From Granulosicoccus sp. (GTDB lineage: Bacteria; Pseudomonadota; Gammaproteobacteria; Granulosicoccales; Granulosicoccaceae): a stretch of 64,000 nucleotides of DNA. Below, in pieces: positions 9,811 to 19,789 of the stretch. The notes below the pieces were generated by a model. That model made no database searches. It was given only the letters and a program-made list of their open reading frames with translations, and was not told the origin of the DNA. Position numbers and translations under genes: made by a program. The DNA lies in the NCBI GenBank assembly GCA_023301795.1, contig JALZVU010000121.1, positions 1 to 64,000 of the forward strand, in the 5' to 3' direction. Each line of letters begins with the position of its first letter. Within the stretch, counting starts at the first letter, position 1.

Positions 9811-10506
9811 CTATGACTTACGCATGAGTAGATAGACCCGCTCATCAAGAGTTTCAAGGCCTCGATCGCGAAGATTTCCGACCCGCTCTGGCCCTCCATA
9901 GTGTGCCAGCTCAGTGATCTCAAAGCCATCACCGAGTAAGTGCCGAACATTTTCATCAGATACCGAAAAAGGCGGCCCTTGCATAGCCGATTGATCATAT
10001 GAAATGGCGATCAGTAGACCCTGAGATGCCTCAGGCATCAACGTCACAAGGTGCTGCGCATAGTCGGCGCGCATGGCAGGATTCATGGCGATGAGCGACG
10101 CGCGATCATAAAACGTGCAACATTTTGCTGTGTGCTCGGGGGTCAAAGCGAAAAAATCACCCGCCAGAAGGGTTAGCCCATTAGCTGCGCCAGTGCCTGA
10201 GAAACACTCAAACTCGCCCTCTCGGGTTTGCTCAAACGTGAGCGCATTGTCACTGAAAAACGCCTTTACCGCATCCACACTGAGTTCGATACCAAGCACC
10301 TCAAAGCCCTGCGCATGGAGCCAGAGCATATCCAGCGACTTGCCGCACAACGGCACAAATACACAGGGGCGTTCTGATGATGCGTGAGGCGGCTGTAAGG
10401 CCGACAACACCTTGGGCCAATACCTTTCAAGTCGCTTGTTAACGACTGCCTGGTGGAAGCCGATTTTTTCTTCCGCCCACTTGTCCAGCCAGTATTGCGC
10501 TTCCAT
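9811..10506 (-). CDS. tpm: Thiopurine S-methyltransferase
   Basis: MEAQYWLDKWAEEKIGFHQAVVNKRLERYWP...VFVPLCGKSLDMLWLHAQGFEVLGIELS is diagnostic of bacterial TPMT. Confidence 0.93.
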   Translation of the reverse strand: MEAQYWLDKWAEEKIGFHQAVVNKRLERYWPKVLSALQPPHASSERPCVFVPLCGKSLDMLWLHAQGFEVLGIELSVDAVKAFFSDNALTFEQTREGEFECFSGTGAANGLTLLAGDFFALTPEHTAKCCTFYDRASLIAMNPAMRADYAQHLVTLMPEASQGLLIAISYDQSAMQGPPFSVSDENVRHLLGDGFEITELAHYGGPERVGNLRDRGLETLDERVYLLMRKS

Positions 10507-10541
10507 AGTGCTCCGTCTCCAGGTTTTTCATTGCGCCAGAG

Positions 10542-13500
10542 CTAGATTTTATCAGGCTCCCATTCCCTCCACTCACGCAACATCGGAAAATACAATCCCA
10601 CGCGCACCGGCCGCGACTCCAGCCGTTTCATGATAGCAGCATAGCCATTGAGCTGATCTGCATAACGTTTTTTCTCTTTATCCAGAAAGGCTTCCAGATT
10701 CCCGCCTTCATGATCACCTGTCTTGTAGTCAACGATCCACCGGACACCATCACTGTCTATAAACGTGCGATCAATAATGATTTTTTGTACAGGCGTAAAC
10801 GTTCCAGTATGACTAGCCGCATTGTTAGCCGATGATTGCGGCACGCTCAATGCCCACTCGCTGCGCGCCTGCTCGTGCGCTTGCAGAATCCAGCGACCGC
10901 GCTCATCATCAAGTGTGTTCGCAAGTGCTTTCATCACTTTGTCCACGGCACTATCCAGCCTTGAGACGTTGAGCCCAAGATTGCGTAACTGGCGTCGCAC
11001 CACCACACGATGCTCATCATTCACAACCATCGGCGTTGCCGCAGGCATTGACGCCAACATCTGCAATTGATCATGAATGACGGTGCCTATGTCACGCGCA
11101 TCTCTGCCAGCCCATTGAAACTCAATCGTTGCATTCTCTTTAGGCACCAAAGGCTCTGGTCGTGCGCTCCAGGCAAAGGGCGTAAATTGCGGCATTGAAG
11201 CAGATACCGGCAAGCGCTTGAACTGCGGTGCATCTAACGGCGTGTGATCAGTGTCATCACCAAGATCCAACATAGCTTGCACACCCGGTACGCCATCATG
11301 TTGTTGCTCCGATGACGACTCGCCGCTCGGTACCTGCGTACTATCAGCATTCTTCCCTTCCACATCAATCGCTTTGGACATCGCTAGAAATTGTGTTTCT
11401 AACAACGGCCAGAGCGGTGTCAGTAACGAGGCCTCCACAGGTTTGCCCAACTCGCCTTTGCTATTGTGCGCAGCTCTTGCCACCAGATGCAGTTGACGCT
11501 TGGCTCGTGTGCACGCCACATACAGCAGTCGTAGCTTTTCCTGTGCATTACAACGATCACTGGCACGCTGCACTAGTTTATTAATTCTGTCGCGCTGGTT
11601 TGCATGCAGGCCTGTTTGTTCAAACGGCGCCAGCAACAACCGTGGCTGACCATCCAGGGTACTTTCAAACCAGTTAAGCAACTGCGAGCTGTCACCGCGA
11701 GGGGGCCTGTTCAACGCTGGGAGAATTACCGTATCGAACTCTAGGCCTTTGGATTTATGCAATGTCATCACCTGAATCTGACACGATGAAGCGTTTGCAG
11801 GCTTGGCATATAGCTTGGCCATAGCAGCCTCAATCGTTGATTTTTGCCATAGCTCGCCAGCAGCTTCCAATTTGTACAACAAGGCCATAGCTCGATCTGC
11901 CGCATCGAAATCCAGATCGCTTTCACACACAACCGGACCTCCCAGCTGCAGCCAGACAGATTCTACCCAGGGCATAAGCCTGCCACGCAACGTACGCTTC
12001 ATGGCAGGTTCTATAACCTTCAGCATTCGATCGATTCGCAGCTGGCCATCCTCACTTAATGTCTGGAGCAGCGCAGCATCCTGCAAGCGCTCGATCACAG
12101 CCGCTCCACTGCCCGCCTCGTTCATCAGCCACTGCAAATCATGCAGTGTCAGCCCGACAAAGGGTGCGCGTAATAACGACAACCAATGCAGGCGATCGTG
12201 GGGATAACGCAATGCCAACGTCAGGCTAATCAGATCGCGCACCACCGCACGCTCACCCACCAAATCCATCTCGACCGACTCGTACGCTAAATCATGCGCT
12301 CGAAGCGCGGTAAATATCTCCACCGCTTGTGCCCGTGAGCGAACAAGAATGGCAACCGTATGATCAGGTGCACCATCAATCGCCTCTGAACAAAGCTTGG
12401 CAACATGCTCAGCCTCAGCCTGCTTGTCGACATCTATCAAGGGGTGTACGACCACACGCCCGTCATAGTTGCGGAACGCCTCCGAGGGCGAATACGGAAC
12501 AGCCCCGATATCGGCGTCAGCGCGTTTGGGGAAAATCTCAGCAAAGCTTGCATTCACCCATTGCGTCAAGGCAGGTGCTGCTCGAAAGTTCACAGACAAT
12601 ACCAGGGGCACGACATCAACGGGACCGATGCCATCACGCTGCACTTGAGTAAACAACGCAACATCACCTTCACGAAACCGGTAGATCGATTGCATGGGGT
12701 CACCCACTGCAAAAAATGTACGCCCATCTTCCTGCCCCCACTGACTCACCAGCTGCGTAAACAAGCGGAACTGTGTCTGCGAGGTATCCTGAAATTCATC
12801 AACGAGCAAATGTTTGAGCTTCAGGTCCATTGATAATGCAAGATCGGTGGGTTCATCTTCAGTACCCAACGCCCGAGCTGCTCGTGCCGAGATTTCACCA
12901 AAATCAACCTGTGCTCGCTCACTGAACACCAGCTGCAATTCAAACAGCAGTGCAGGCAACAACTCCAGCAACTGCGATAGCAACGCCCATTGTTCATCTT
13001 TATAGAACGGTGGCGGCAGCTTTCTAACCTCAACCAGAGCCTCTATGAACTCACTGGATTGTCCAACATACTCAAGCACATCAGCCATGCGCTGTTTATG
13101 CATCTCCAGCATGCCCGGCTCCACGCCCAGCTTTTTCGCATCGCCCTTGGCCGGAAATCCTTCATTTTTGGTGACTCGGCGGCGCACACCATGGGATGTG
13201 GTTAACAAGCCAAAGGCGACACTCGTCCAACCATCAAGATCACTGATATTACAATCTGGCAGTTCTAACATGTCTTGCCACAATTGCAGCTCCCACGCCA
13301 GCTCGTCAATATCCCCTTCTGCCTGATGCAAGGAAAATTCAAACGCTGTGTTGAGACACGGCAGCAGTTTTTCCGCCAACCCGTCTGGCACTAAGGAACA
13401 CAGATTAGCAAGACGCGACTCCACCAGCTCAGCCAACATACCTTCAAGCACCTGCCTTAGCTCGTCATGATCATTGCCAGCGGCATAGACATGTCGCTGC

Positions 13501-14078
13501 CATTGGTCACGCCTGGCCAACAATCCCGCCATCAGAGATCTGGCACGATCCAGCTTGTTACCAAGATGTAACAAGACCAGGTCCAGTTCATCCAAATGAG
13601 ATTCAATAAATCGCTCAGCAGCTTCACTGTATAAATTGTCGGCGTTCTCAACCAATCCCGTAGGCGCGCCCAATGTAGAGGTGACCGGTAAACGATGCGC
13701 AAGCTGTGTCGCTAGTGCATCGATAGTGCGAAGGTTCAAGCGCTGCGGGTTGCGTAACAAATTCCAACCACACAGCTGATCGCGCTCAAGAACCTGTTGC
13801 GCCAGCGCTATTCCCTCAAGCTCGTAGGGATCGTTGGTTTCGTAGTCGCTACCCGCACGCTCGAGTATCTCGACCACCCGCTGACGCATCTCGCTTGCAG
13901 CTTTTCGGGTAAACGTGATGGCCAGTATTTCTTCAGGCTCATCCACGGTGCACAGCAGCGTCAATACACGACGGGTAAGCAGCTCAGTCTTTCCAGAACC
14001 TGCTGGCGCTTGCACGATGAATGATTGTGTGGCATCGAGCGCTTGCTCTCGCACTGCCTGATCTACAGGCCCGCTCAT
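10542..14078 (-). CDS. addA: UvrD-like helicase / PD-(D/E)XK exonuclease, AddA-type
   Basis: Walker A FIVQAPAGSGKTELLTRR; Walker B HLLVDEFQDTSQTQ; QIQVMTLHKSKGLEFDTVILP; C-terminal nuclease motif RWIVDYKTGDHEGG. Confidence 0.88.
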   Translation of the reverse strand: MSGPVDQAVREQALDATQSFIVQAPAGSGKTELLTRRVLTLLCTVDEPEEILAITFTRKAASEMRQRVVEILERAGSDYETNDPYELEGIALAQQVLERDQLCGWNLLRNPQRLNLRTIDALATQLAHRLPVTSTLGAPTGLVENADNLYSEAAERFIESHLDELDLVLLHLGNKLDRARSLMAGLLARRDQWQRHVYAAGNDHDELRQVLEGMLAELVESRLANLCSLVPDGLAEKLLPCLNTAFEFSLHQAEGDIDELAWELQLWQDMLELPDCNISDLDGWTSVAFGLLTTSHGVRRRVTKNEGFPAKGDAKKLGVEPGMLEMHKQRMADVLEYVGQSSEFIEALVEVRKLPPPFYKDEQWALLSQLLELLPALLFELQLVFSERAQVDFGEISARAARALGTEDEPTDLALSMDLKLKHLLVDEFQDTSQTQFRLFTQLVSQWGQEDGRTFFAVGDPMQSIYRFREGDVALFTQVQRDGIGPVDVVPLVLSVNFRAAPALTQWVNASFAEIFPKRADADIGAVPYSPSEAFRNYDGRVVVHPLIDVDKQAEAEHVAKLCSEAIDGAPDHTVAILVRSRAQAVEIFTALRAHDLAYESVEMDLVGERAVVRDLISLTLALRYPHDRLHWLSLLRAPFVGLTLHDLQWLMNEAGSGAAVIERLQDAALLQTLSEDGQLRIDRMLKVIEPAMKRTLRGRLMPWVESVWLQLGGPVVCESDLDFDAADRAMALLYKLEAAGELWQKSTIEAAMAKLYAKPANASSCQIQVMTLHKSKGLEFDTVILPALNRPPRGDSSQLLNWFESTLDGQPRLLLAPFEQTGLHANQRDRINKLVQRASDRCNAQEKLRLLYVACTRAKRQLHLVARAAHNSKGELGKPVEASLLTPLWPLLETQFLAMSKAIDVEGKNADSTQVPSGESSSEQQHDGVPGVQAMLDLGDDTDHTPLDAPQFKRLPVSASMPQFTPFAWSARPEPLVPKENATIEFQWAGRDARDIGTVIHDQLQMLASMPAATPMVVNDEHRVVVRRQLRNLGLNVSRLDSAVDKVMKALANTLDDERGRWILQAHEQARSEWALSVPQSSANNAASHTGTFTPVQKIIIDRTFIDSDGVRWIVDYKTGDHEGGNLEAFLDKEKKRYADQLNGYAAIMKRLESRPVRVGLYFPMLREWREWEPDKI

Positions 14079-16786
14079 GATGACGCTCCGGAATCCACAC
14101 CCTCTCCAGCCAATTCATCCATCTGTGATTCAGGATCTGCTGCTTGTATGCGGCACAGTGACTTCAGCTCGCAGTACGTACACGCAGTTTTCATGGGGGT
14201 CACCGTTGCAATTCCAGCGTGGAGTTCCTGTGCGATGGAATCCAGTGATGTTTGCCAATGCGACGTCCATTGCGCCCAGCTAGTCATCGGCTCCTCGGAA
14301 GCCCTGCTCGATGAGGAACCTCGCAATTTTGTACTCACCCCTGGCAAGGTTTGCTCATCACTGGCAATACCGACAAAGCGACACTGATTACTGGCTACCT
14401 GCGCAAAACTTGCCGCCGTAATCTGCTCATCAGTCAGAACGTACAAGGGTAATTGAGGGTTTGAGATTCGTTCATCTGCCCACGTGTTCACCTTGTTACT
14501 CACACCGGTCTTATAGTCGACCACCACTAGCTCACCATCGACTTTATCGATTCGATCAATGATGACTTCCATAACTACACCGCCACGCTCGATAGGCATG
14601 CGCCGCTCCACCTCCACAACTTCAAAAGGCGCTCTGCGTGCTTCACACTGCGTTAACCACTCGTGCATTAACCCAGTAAGGCGGGTTAACTCCAATGCCT
14701 GCAACTTTTCGGGCACCTGAAGCTCCTGCATGGATTCAACAACGATAGTGTGCAATGTTTCATCAAGTACCTGTTCATCCATCGTTACAAGATTTTCATG
14801 GGTGCGCACCTGCAACCAGAAACACTCCAGAGCATGATGCAGCAATGTGCCATGCTGACGTGCATCAAGTCCTAACCCAACCTCTTCCAGAGGACGGATG
14901 TTCAGTCTGTGCAACGCAAATGCACGAAACGGGCAAAGCGCCTGATTTTCAAATAGTCGCGCACCGCCAGACGCTTTGGTGCCTGTAACCAGACCAGGCC
15001 CATAGAAGTCATCGATAACCACAACATTCAGTGATTGCGATATTGCTCTAACCAGATTAATGGGCTCTTCACAATGCTCCAGACGATCAAGCCTGCCAGA
15101 GGCAAGCAGCTGGGAAGACTCGGATGATGTGATGACGGGCAAAGCCGCACCGATCAACTCCTTTCCATCACGTGCCAACACATGGCTTGAAATCAGTAAC
15201 GGCGTATGCGATGCCCACAACTGGTATTCGGATTCGGCCAACGCCAGTCGACCCGCAGCAGAGCTGTTGGGAACATTGCAGTCCTTTTGCTCACTGATGG
15301 ATAAAAACGCACTGGCAGCGCCTGCCGGTGGCCATTGTTCACCATCGAGACCACAGACCCATAAACAGTCAAAATCCAGTCCGTGACTCTCCAGACGCCC
15401 GATCACCTGAATGGGCGTTGCCGGTGCCTGTGTCTGAAACACACGCTCAACAGCCAAGGTTTTTAATTGAGCGAATGCGCTTTTAAATGACACCGTCTCA
15501 TCGTCATCGAGTATCTGCATATCATCCAGACATTCAATCCACGCTGACACCGCCTGATACTCTTCACTGTCGGTTGATTTTCCCGGCCAACCCAGAATTT
15601 TCAACCAGGCACTAAACCGGGTCGCCCACTGACTCAATGTAGTGGCACGCAGTTTGCGCATTTTTTTCAATGATTTGAGTCCGGGCGTCAACTTGCTGGA
15701 CGAGTACATCTGATCAATAAATTGATCGAGCGTGAGCATACGAACACGCTTATCCCGAAGTCGCCGATCGAACTGTTCACGTTGACGTACCTCATCGGCC
15801 GCACCCTTCCAGTAAGGACTCAACACCAACGCGCTGAGCTCATTGCCGGATACAGATTCAGCGCTGAGTTGTAACAACAACAATGCCATCGCAACCACGG
15901 GCTGCTCAGCCAGGGACAGACCCAGTGACACCTCATAAACCGGATCCTGCTGATTGATTTGGGTAGGCGACATCATCGGGTAGAATACCCGTTCGAAAGC
16001 TCGCACAACAGCATCCCGACGTTGTTGCAGATCAGGCACGACCAACCCCAGCGACTGCGAAGAATCATGTTCAAGCTCGCTTCGCATCTGTTGTGCAATA
16101 CCCAGCAATTCTGCATCATCATCCGCATAGGTTGCGTTGTGCACTACGCATTGTGGCTGCGGCTGATTGATCTGCACCTGTACACCACATGTCTTCAGGG
16201 CTGTTAGCAACAGTTCAAGCTGTGTGGGTATCTGTAAGAAACCCTCTAATATCAGTACCGATGGCAACAACGCAGCTTGCTGTTGCGCAGAGGCGCTCTG
16301 CAATACTGTTATCAGTTCATCAGGCAGCGAGGGCTCATCAATACCTTGTTCGTCCTCCAGCCATCGACAATACCGCTTCATCCATCGTTGCCAGGTAAAC
16401 TGATCAGTCGACAGATACTGGTCTTCCGAAGGTTTGCACTGCCAGGCGCAAGACAGCTCCCAGGCCTGTAACGCCGAGCGCGCAGCCCCTACAGGATCGA
16501 GTAGTTGTACAGAGGTATCAGCATCGATGATGCGTCGCCATGCCTGTTGAACACGTAAGGCCGGCAGTAACGCCCTTTGACTCAGGCCCATACCCAGCGC
16601 TTGCCTGTGCAAAGTGCTCATCCAGCTGCGAAAGGGCAAAATCTGCGGTGTTGGCCACCAATCGACACCCTGCTGACATTGCCAGCTCTGGTACAACATC
16701 ATGTGATGCCGGGACAGTCGCTGATTGACGGTTAGCACAACAGCACCCTGACTGATCTGCTCGCTTCTGTTATCCACTGCGTACAC
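14075..16786 (-). CDS. addB: PD-(D/E)XK nuclease family protein, AddB-type partner of AddA
   Basis: Start of AddA overlaps its stop (ATGA). C-terminal nuclease motif LVVVDYKTGVS; cysteine residues NQALCPFRAF and ACTYCELKSLCRI consistent with an Fe-S nuclease domain. N terminus (VLTVNQRLSRHH) lacks a Walker A. Confidence 0.8.
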   Translation of the reverse strand: MYAVDNRSEQISQGAVVLTVNQRLSRHHMMLYQSWQCQQGVDWWPTPQILPFRSWMSTLHRQALGMGLSQRALLPALRVQQAWRRIIDADTSVQLLDPVGAARSALQAWELSCAWQCKPSEDQYLSTDQFTWQRWMKRYCRWLEDEQGIDEPSLPDELITVLQSASAQQQAALLPSVLILEGFLQIPTQLELLLTALKTCGVQVQINQPQPQCVVHNATYADDDAELLGIAQQMRSELEHDSSQSLGLVVPDLQQRRDAVVRAFERVFYPMMSPTQINQQDPVYEVSLGLSLAEQPVVAMALLLLQLSAESVSGNELSALVLSPYWKGAADEVRQREQFDRRLRDKRVRMLTLDQFIDQMYSSSKLTPGLKSLKKMRKLRATTLSQWATRFSAWLKILGWPGKSTDSEEYQAVSAWIECLDDMQILDDDETVSFKSAFAQLKTLAVERVFQTQAPATPIQVIGRLESHGLDFDCLWVCGLDGEQWPPAGAASAFLSISEQKDCNVPNSSAAGRLALAESEYQLWASHTPLLISSHVLARDGKELIGAALPVITSSESSQLLASGRLDRLEHCEEPINLVRAISQSLNVVVIDDFYGPGLVTGTKASGGARLFENQALCPFRAFALHRLNIRPLEEVGLGLDARQHGTLLHHALECFWLQVRTHENLVTMDEQVLDETLHTIVVESMQELQVPEKLQALELTRLTGLMHEWLTQCEARRAPFEVVEVERRMPIERGGVVMEVIIDRIDKVDGELVVVDYKTGVSNKVNTWADERISNPQLPLYVLTDEQITAASFAQVASNQCRFVGIASDEQTLPGVSTKLRGSSSSRASEEPMTSWAQWTSHWQTSLDSIAQELHAGIATVTPMKTACTYCELKSLCRIQAADPESQMDELAGEGVDSGASS

Positions 16787-16907
16787 CGTCCTGTTTTGTG
16801 CCCGAACCCCCTATGGTACGCCATCCGCTGATTACCAATTGACAGACCCGCCTGCGATTGTCACAGTTTGCACATACCCACGAGGCAACCTCTATGAAAA
16901 TGGTCAA

Positions 16908-17762
16908 ATGACACAGTGTAGCGATCCGGTAGCGCTGGCTCTATGGCACCCCATTGCCGCTATCGAGGATATTCCAGCCGATGGAAAACAGAAAACTCAG
17001 CTACTCGGGGAAGTCCTGCATTATAGAAAAATGGATGACACTCGGGTCAGCGTGCATCACGGCGATCGCAAGTTACCGGTCACCCTAGCCTACGGTTATG
17101 TCTGGACGTGTCTGGGCACCCCAGAGCGAGACCTGTTCGATTTGCCGGAATATGCAGAATCAGACCGGCGCAATGTTTGCGCGGCAACCGTTGGCGTCAA
17201 TGTGTCAGCCCCGCGTGCGGTAGAAAATTTTCTGGACATGGGCCATTTTCCGTTTGTGCATACCGGCATCCTGGGCGCAGAGCCACATACGGAAGTGCGT
17301 GAATATCAGGTAAACGTTGATACTGAGCGTGATGAAATACTCGCCACAGAATGCCTGTTCTACCAGCCACAGGCAGCGGCAGGATCCTCCGGAGGCGTGA
17401 TGTCAGATTACATCTATCGAGTGCCACACCCGTACTGTGCGGTGCTGTACAAATCCTGCCCTACCGATGAATCTCGTTTGGATGTCATTGCGCTGTTCCT
17501 GCAGAGCGTGGATGAAGAAAATATCCGCGCACATGCCTTGGTGAGCGTTATCGATACGCAAAGCAGTGATCTGGACATTCGCATGTTCCAACAAAATATC
17601 TTCAGTCAGGACAAGCCCATACTGGAGAACCAGCTGCCCAAACGACTGCCACTGGATCCGCGTGCCGAGACGCCCATTCGAGCAGATAAGTCGGCCATCG
17701 CCTACAGGCGTTGGCTACGCACAAAGGGATTGCAATATGGCGTCTTGGCGGCAGCGGCCTGA
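16908..17762 (+). CDS. Rieske-less mononuclear non-heme iron oxygenase subunit, NdmC-like
   Basis: Ring-hydroxylating oxygenase catalytic motif NFLDMGHFPFVH (N-x2-D-x2-H-x4-H) and FQQNIFSQDKPILENQLPKRLP tail. No C-x-H...C-x2-H Rieske motif. WHPIAAIEDIP aligns with oxygenase N termini, supporting ATG at 16908 (ORF track begins at a TTG at 16839). Confidence 0.85.
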   Translation: MTQCSDPVALALWHPIAAIEDIPADGKQKTQLLGEVLHYRKMDDTRVSVHHGDRKLPVTLAYGYVWTCLGTPERDLFDLPEYAESDRRNVCAATVGVNVSAPRAVENFLDMGHFPFVHTGILGAEPHTEVREYQVNVDTERDEILATECLFYQPQAAAGSSGGVMSDYIYRVPHPYCAVLYKSCPTDESRLDVIALFLQSVDEENIRAHALVSVIDTQSSDLDIRMFQQNIFSQDKPILENQLPKRLPLDPRAETPIRADKSAIAYRRWLRTKGLQYGVLAAAA

Positions 17763-17917
17763 GTACTTGCACAGGCTCCTTAGCTATCAAATACTACAGA
17801 TCAATTATATGAATTTTTCGTTGATTCAAGGCCCCGATACTGTGTATCTTGAGCGTGACGATAGCTGTCACCCCACGCTCACTACACGTCCGCTCTCATG
17901 CTCCAATTCAGTGCCTC

Positions 17918-19762
17918 ATGATCGACCTTGAAGCAGCCCGTTATCGCTGGCACCCAGTAGCCAGCAGTACAGATCTGGTACCTCGTCACGTTTTTCAGGC
18001 TCAACTCCTGGGTCGTGAGATGGCGCTGTGGCGAGCTGACGACGGTAACGTCAACGCGTGGGAGAATCGCTGCCTGCATCGCGGTGTGCGCTTGTCCATC
18101 GGCATCAATGATGGTCGGGAGCTTGTATGCCAGTACCACGGCTGGCGTTATGCCAATCGCACTGCCGGGTGCACGTATATTCCAGCTCACCCGGCAGATG
18201 CGCCGGCACGCACCATCTGCAACAACACGTATCCGGCAGTGGAAAAGCACGGACTGATATGGAGCGGCGAGAAACCTGATGGCCAGATCCCCTCTCTGGA
18301 CGTGCTCGATACGACCTCTATCACGCCTCTACGCGGTGTCACCATCAATGTCCCACTTGAAAATATTGCGCTACCACTGATCGATTACTACAGTTCGGGA
18401 CAACGTGGGGCTTCAGGCGACTCAGTAGTTCACTACGGTGCTGACACCCCCGATCCGTTCCTGTTGATCTTGCATGCCCACGGCCATTTACATACCAGCG
18501 CCAACGCGCAAGCAGTCGATACTCCCACCCCTGATATTGCATTCTTCTTTCAACCCCTTGATGCCGCACGTACGGCTGTTCGTGGGGTTCTTTGTGGCGT
18601 CGACGAACACAACATCGGTAGTGCAGCACTCATCGCGTTGTTAAAGCAGCATAGCTTCATGCTCTGCCGCGCCAGGGATATTATCGAGTCCGGCCACAGG
18701 GACAAACCTGTACCCACCCCGTGGACGCCCTACATACCAAAGGTCAGCGACCGCCACGCTAGTATGCCGCCGCTCACGAGCGCCGGCCAGCAAGCCAAAT
18801 TACGCGTGCGCCTAAGCGCTATCGAAAATCTCTCACCCAGCGTAAAAACATTCCGCTTCCAGGCGTTAAACACACAAATCGAAAGCGCAGCACCGTCAGT
18901 GTTGCCAGTTGCGCAGCCCGGCGCGCATATCGACATTCACCTGCCCAATGGACTTGTCCGGCAATACTCCCTGATCAATGGTCCGGGACAAACAGATCAC
19001 TATGCGATCGCCGTAAAACGTCTTGATGATTCGACCGGAGGTTCGCACGCATTACACGATTCTCTGAAAGTGGGCGATGTACTGGCGACATCGGTTCCAC
19101 GCAATAATTTCACGTTGCGCCGTGACGCCGAACACACGCACCTGATTGCAGGCGGTATCGGGCTTACACCACTACTGTCTATGGCTCGTGCGCTCGATCA
19201 TTCAAACCTGCCCTTTACCCTGCATCATTTCATTGCAACCGAAACTGACGCCATCAATCGCGCAGAGCTTGAGAACATGAGTGCCGCCGTACACTGGCAT
19301 GTTGGACAAGATGTTCAACAAACTCAAGACACTCTGAGCGCCTTGCTTGACGCGCCCACAGAACACCATCATGTGTACATTTGCGGGCCGGGCGCGATGC
19401 TTGGCTTTACAAGAGAGACGGCTGCAACCCGTGGATGGGCTGATGAATCCATACACTTTGAATATTTCAAAAACCCTGATGTGGTGGATGACTCATCCGA
19501 GTTCAATGTAGAACTTGCGCGCTCTGGACTGTCACTTCAAGTACCTGCCGGCAAAAGCCTGCTTAGCGTTCTGCGTGAGCACAATGTGGGCGTGCAGTCG
19601 TCCTGCGAACAAGGCGCTTGTGGAACCTGCCGGGTAGAGGTTCTTGAAGGCGAGCCCGATCATCAGGATGTTTATCTAAGCGATACTGAAAAAGCGCAAG
19701 GCAACTGTCTGATGAGCTGTGTGTCCAGAGCGCGCTCAAAGCGACTGGTGCTGGATTTATAA
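17918..19762 (+). CDS. Oxygenase reductase with N-terminal Rieske domain, FMN/NAD reductase and C-terminal plant-type ferredoxin, NdmD-like
   Basis: Rieske motif CLHRG...CQYHGW near the N terminus; flavin motif RQYSLINGP; NAD region GGIGLTPLLSMAR...YICGPGAML; ferredoxin CEQGACGTC...C. ATG at 17918 preferred (MIDLEAARYRWHPVA). Confidence 0.9.
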   Translation: MIDLEAARYRWHPVASSTDLVPRHVFQAQLLGREMALWRADDGNVNAWENRCLHRGVRLSIGINDGRELVCQYHGWRYANRTAGCTYIPAHPADAPARTICNNTYPAVEKHGLIWSGEKPDGQIPSLDVLDTTSITPLRGVTINVPLENIALPLIDYYSSGQRGASGDSVVHYGADTPDPFLLILHAHGHLHTSANAQAVDTPTPDIAFFFQPLDAARTAVRGVLCGVDEHNIGSAALIALLKQHSFMLCRARDIIESGHRDKPVPTPWTPYIPKVSDRHASMPPLTSAGQQAKLRVRLSAIENLSPSVKTFRFQALNTQIESAAPSVLPVAQPGAHIDIHLPNGLVRQYSLINGPGQTDHYAIAVKRLDDSTGGSHALHDSLKVGDVLATSVPRNNFTLRRDAEHTHLIAGGIGLTPLLSMARALDHSNLPFTLHHFIATETDAINRAELENMSAAVHWHVGQDVQQTQDTLSALLDAPTEHHHVYICGPGAMLGFTRETAATRGWADESIHFEYFKNPDVVDDSSEFNVELARSGLSLQVPAGKSLLSVLREHNVGVQSSCEQGACGTCRVEVLEGEPDHQDVYLSDTEKAQGNCLMSCVSRARSKRLVLDL

Positions 19763-19789
19763 AGTGGCACAGCGAAACGGGCGAACATC

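Noticed and set aside
16908-17762. Oxygenase lacking a Rieske domain could be a truncated pseudogene
   Set aside because: The catalytic iron motif and the C-terminal region are intact, the frame is uninterrupted, and the missing Rieske domain is found on the adjacent reductase, matching the NdmC/NdmD arrangement.
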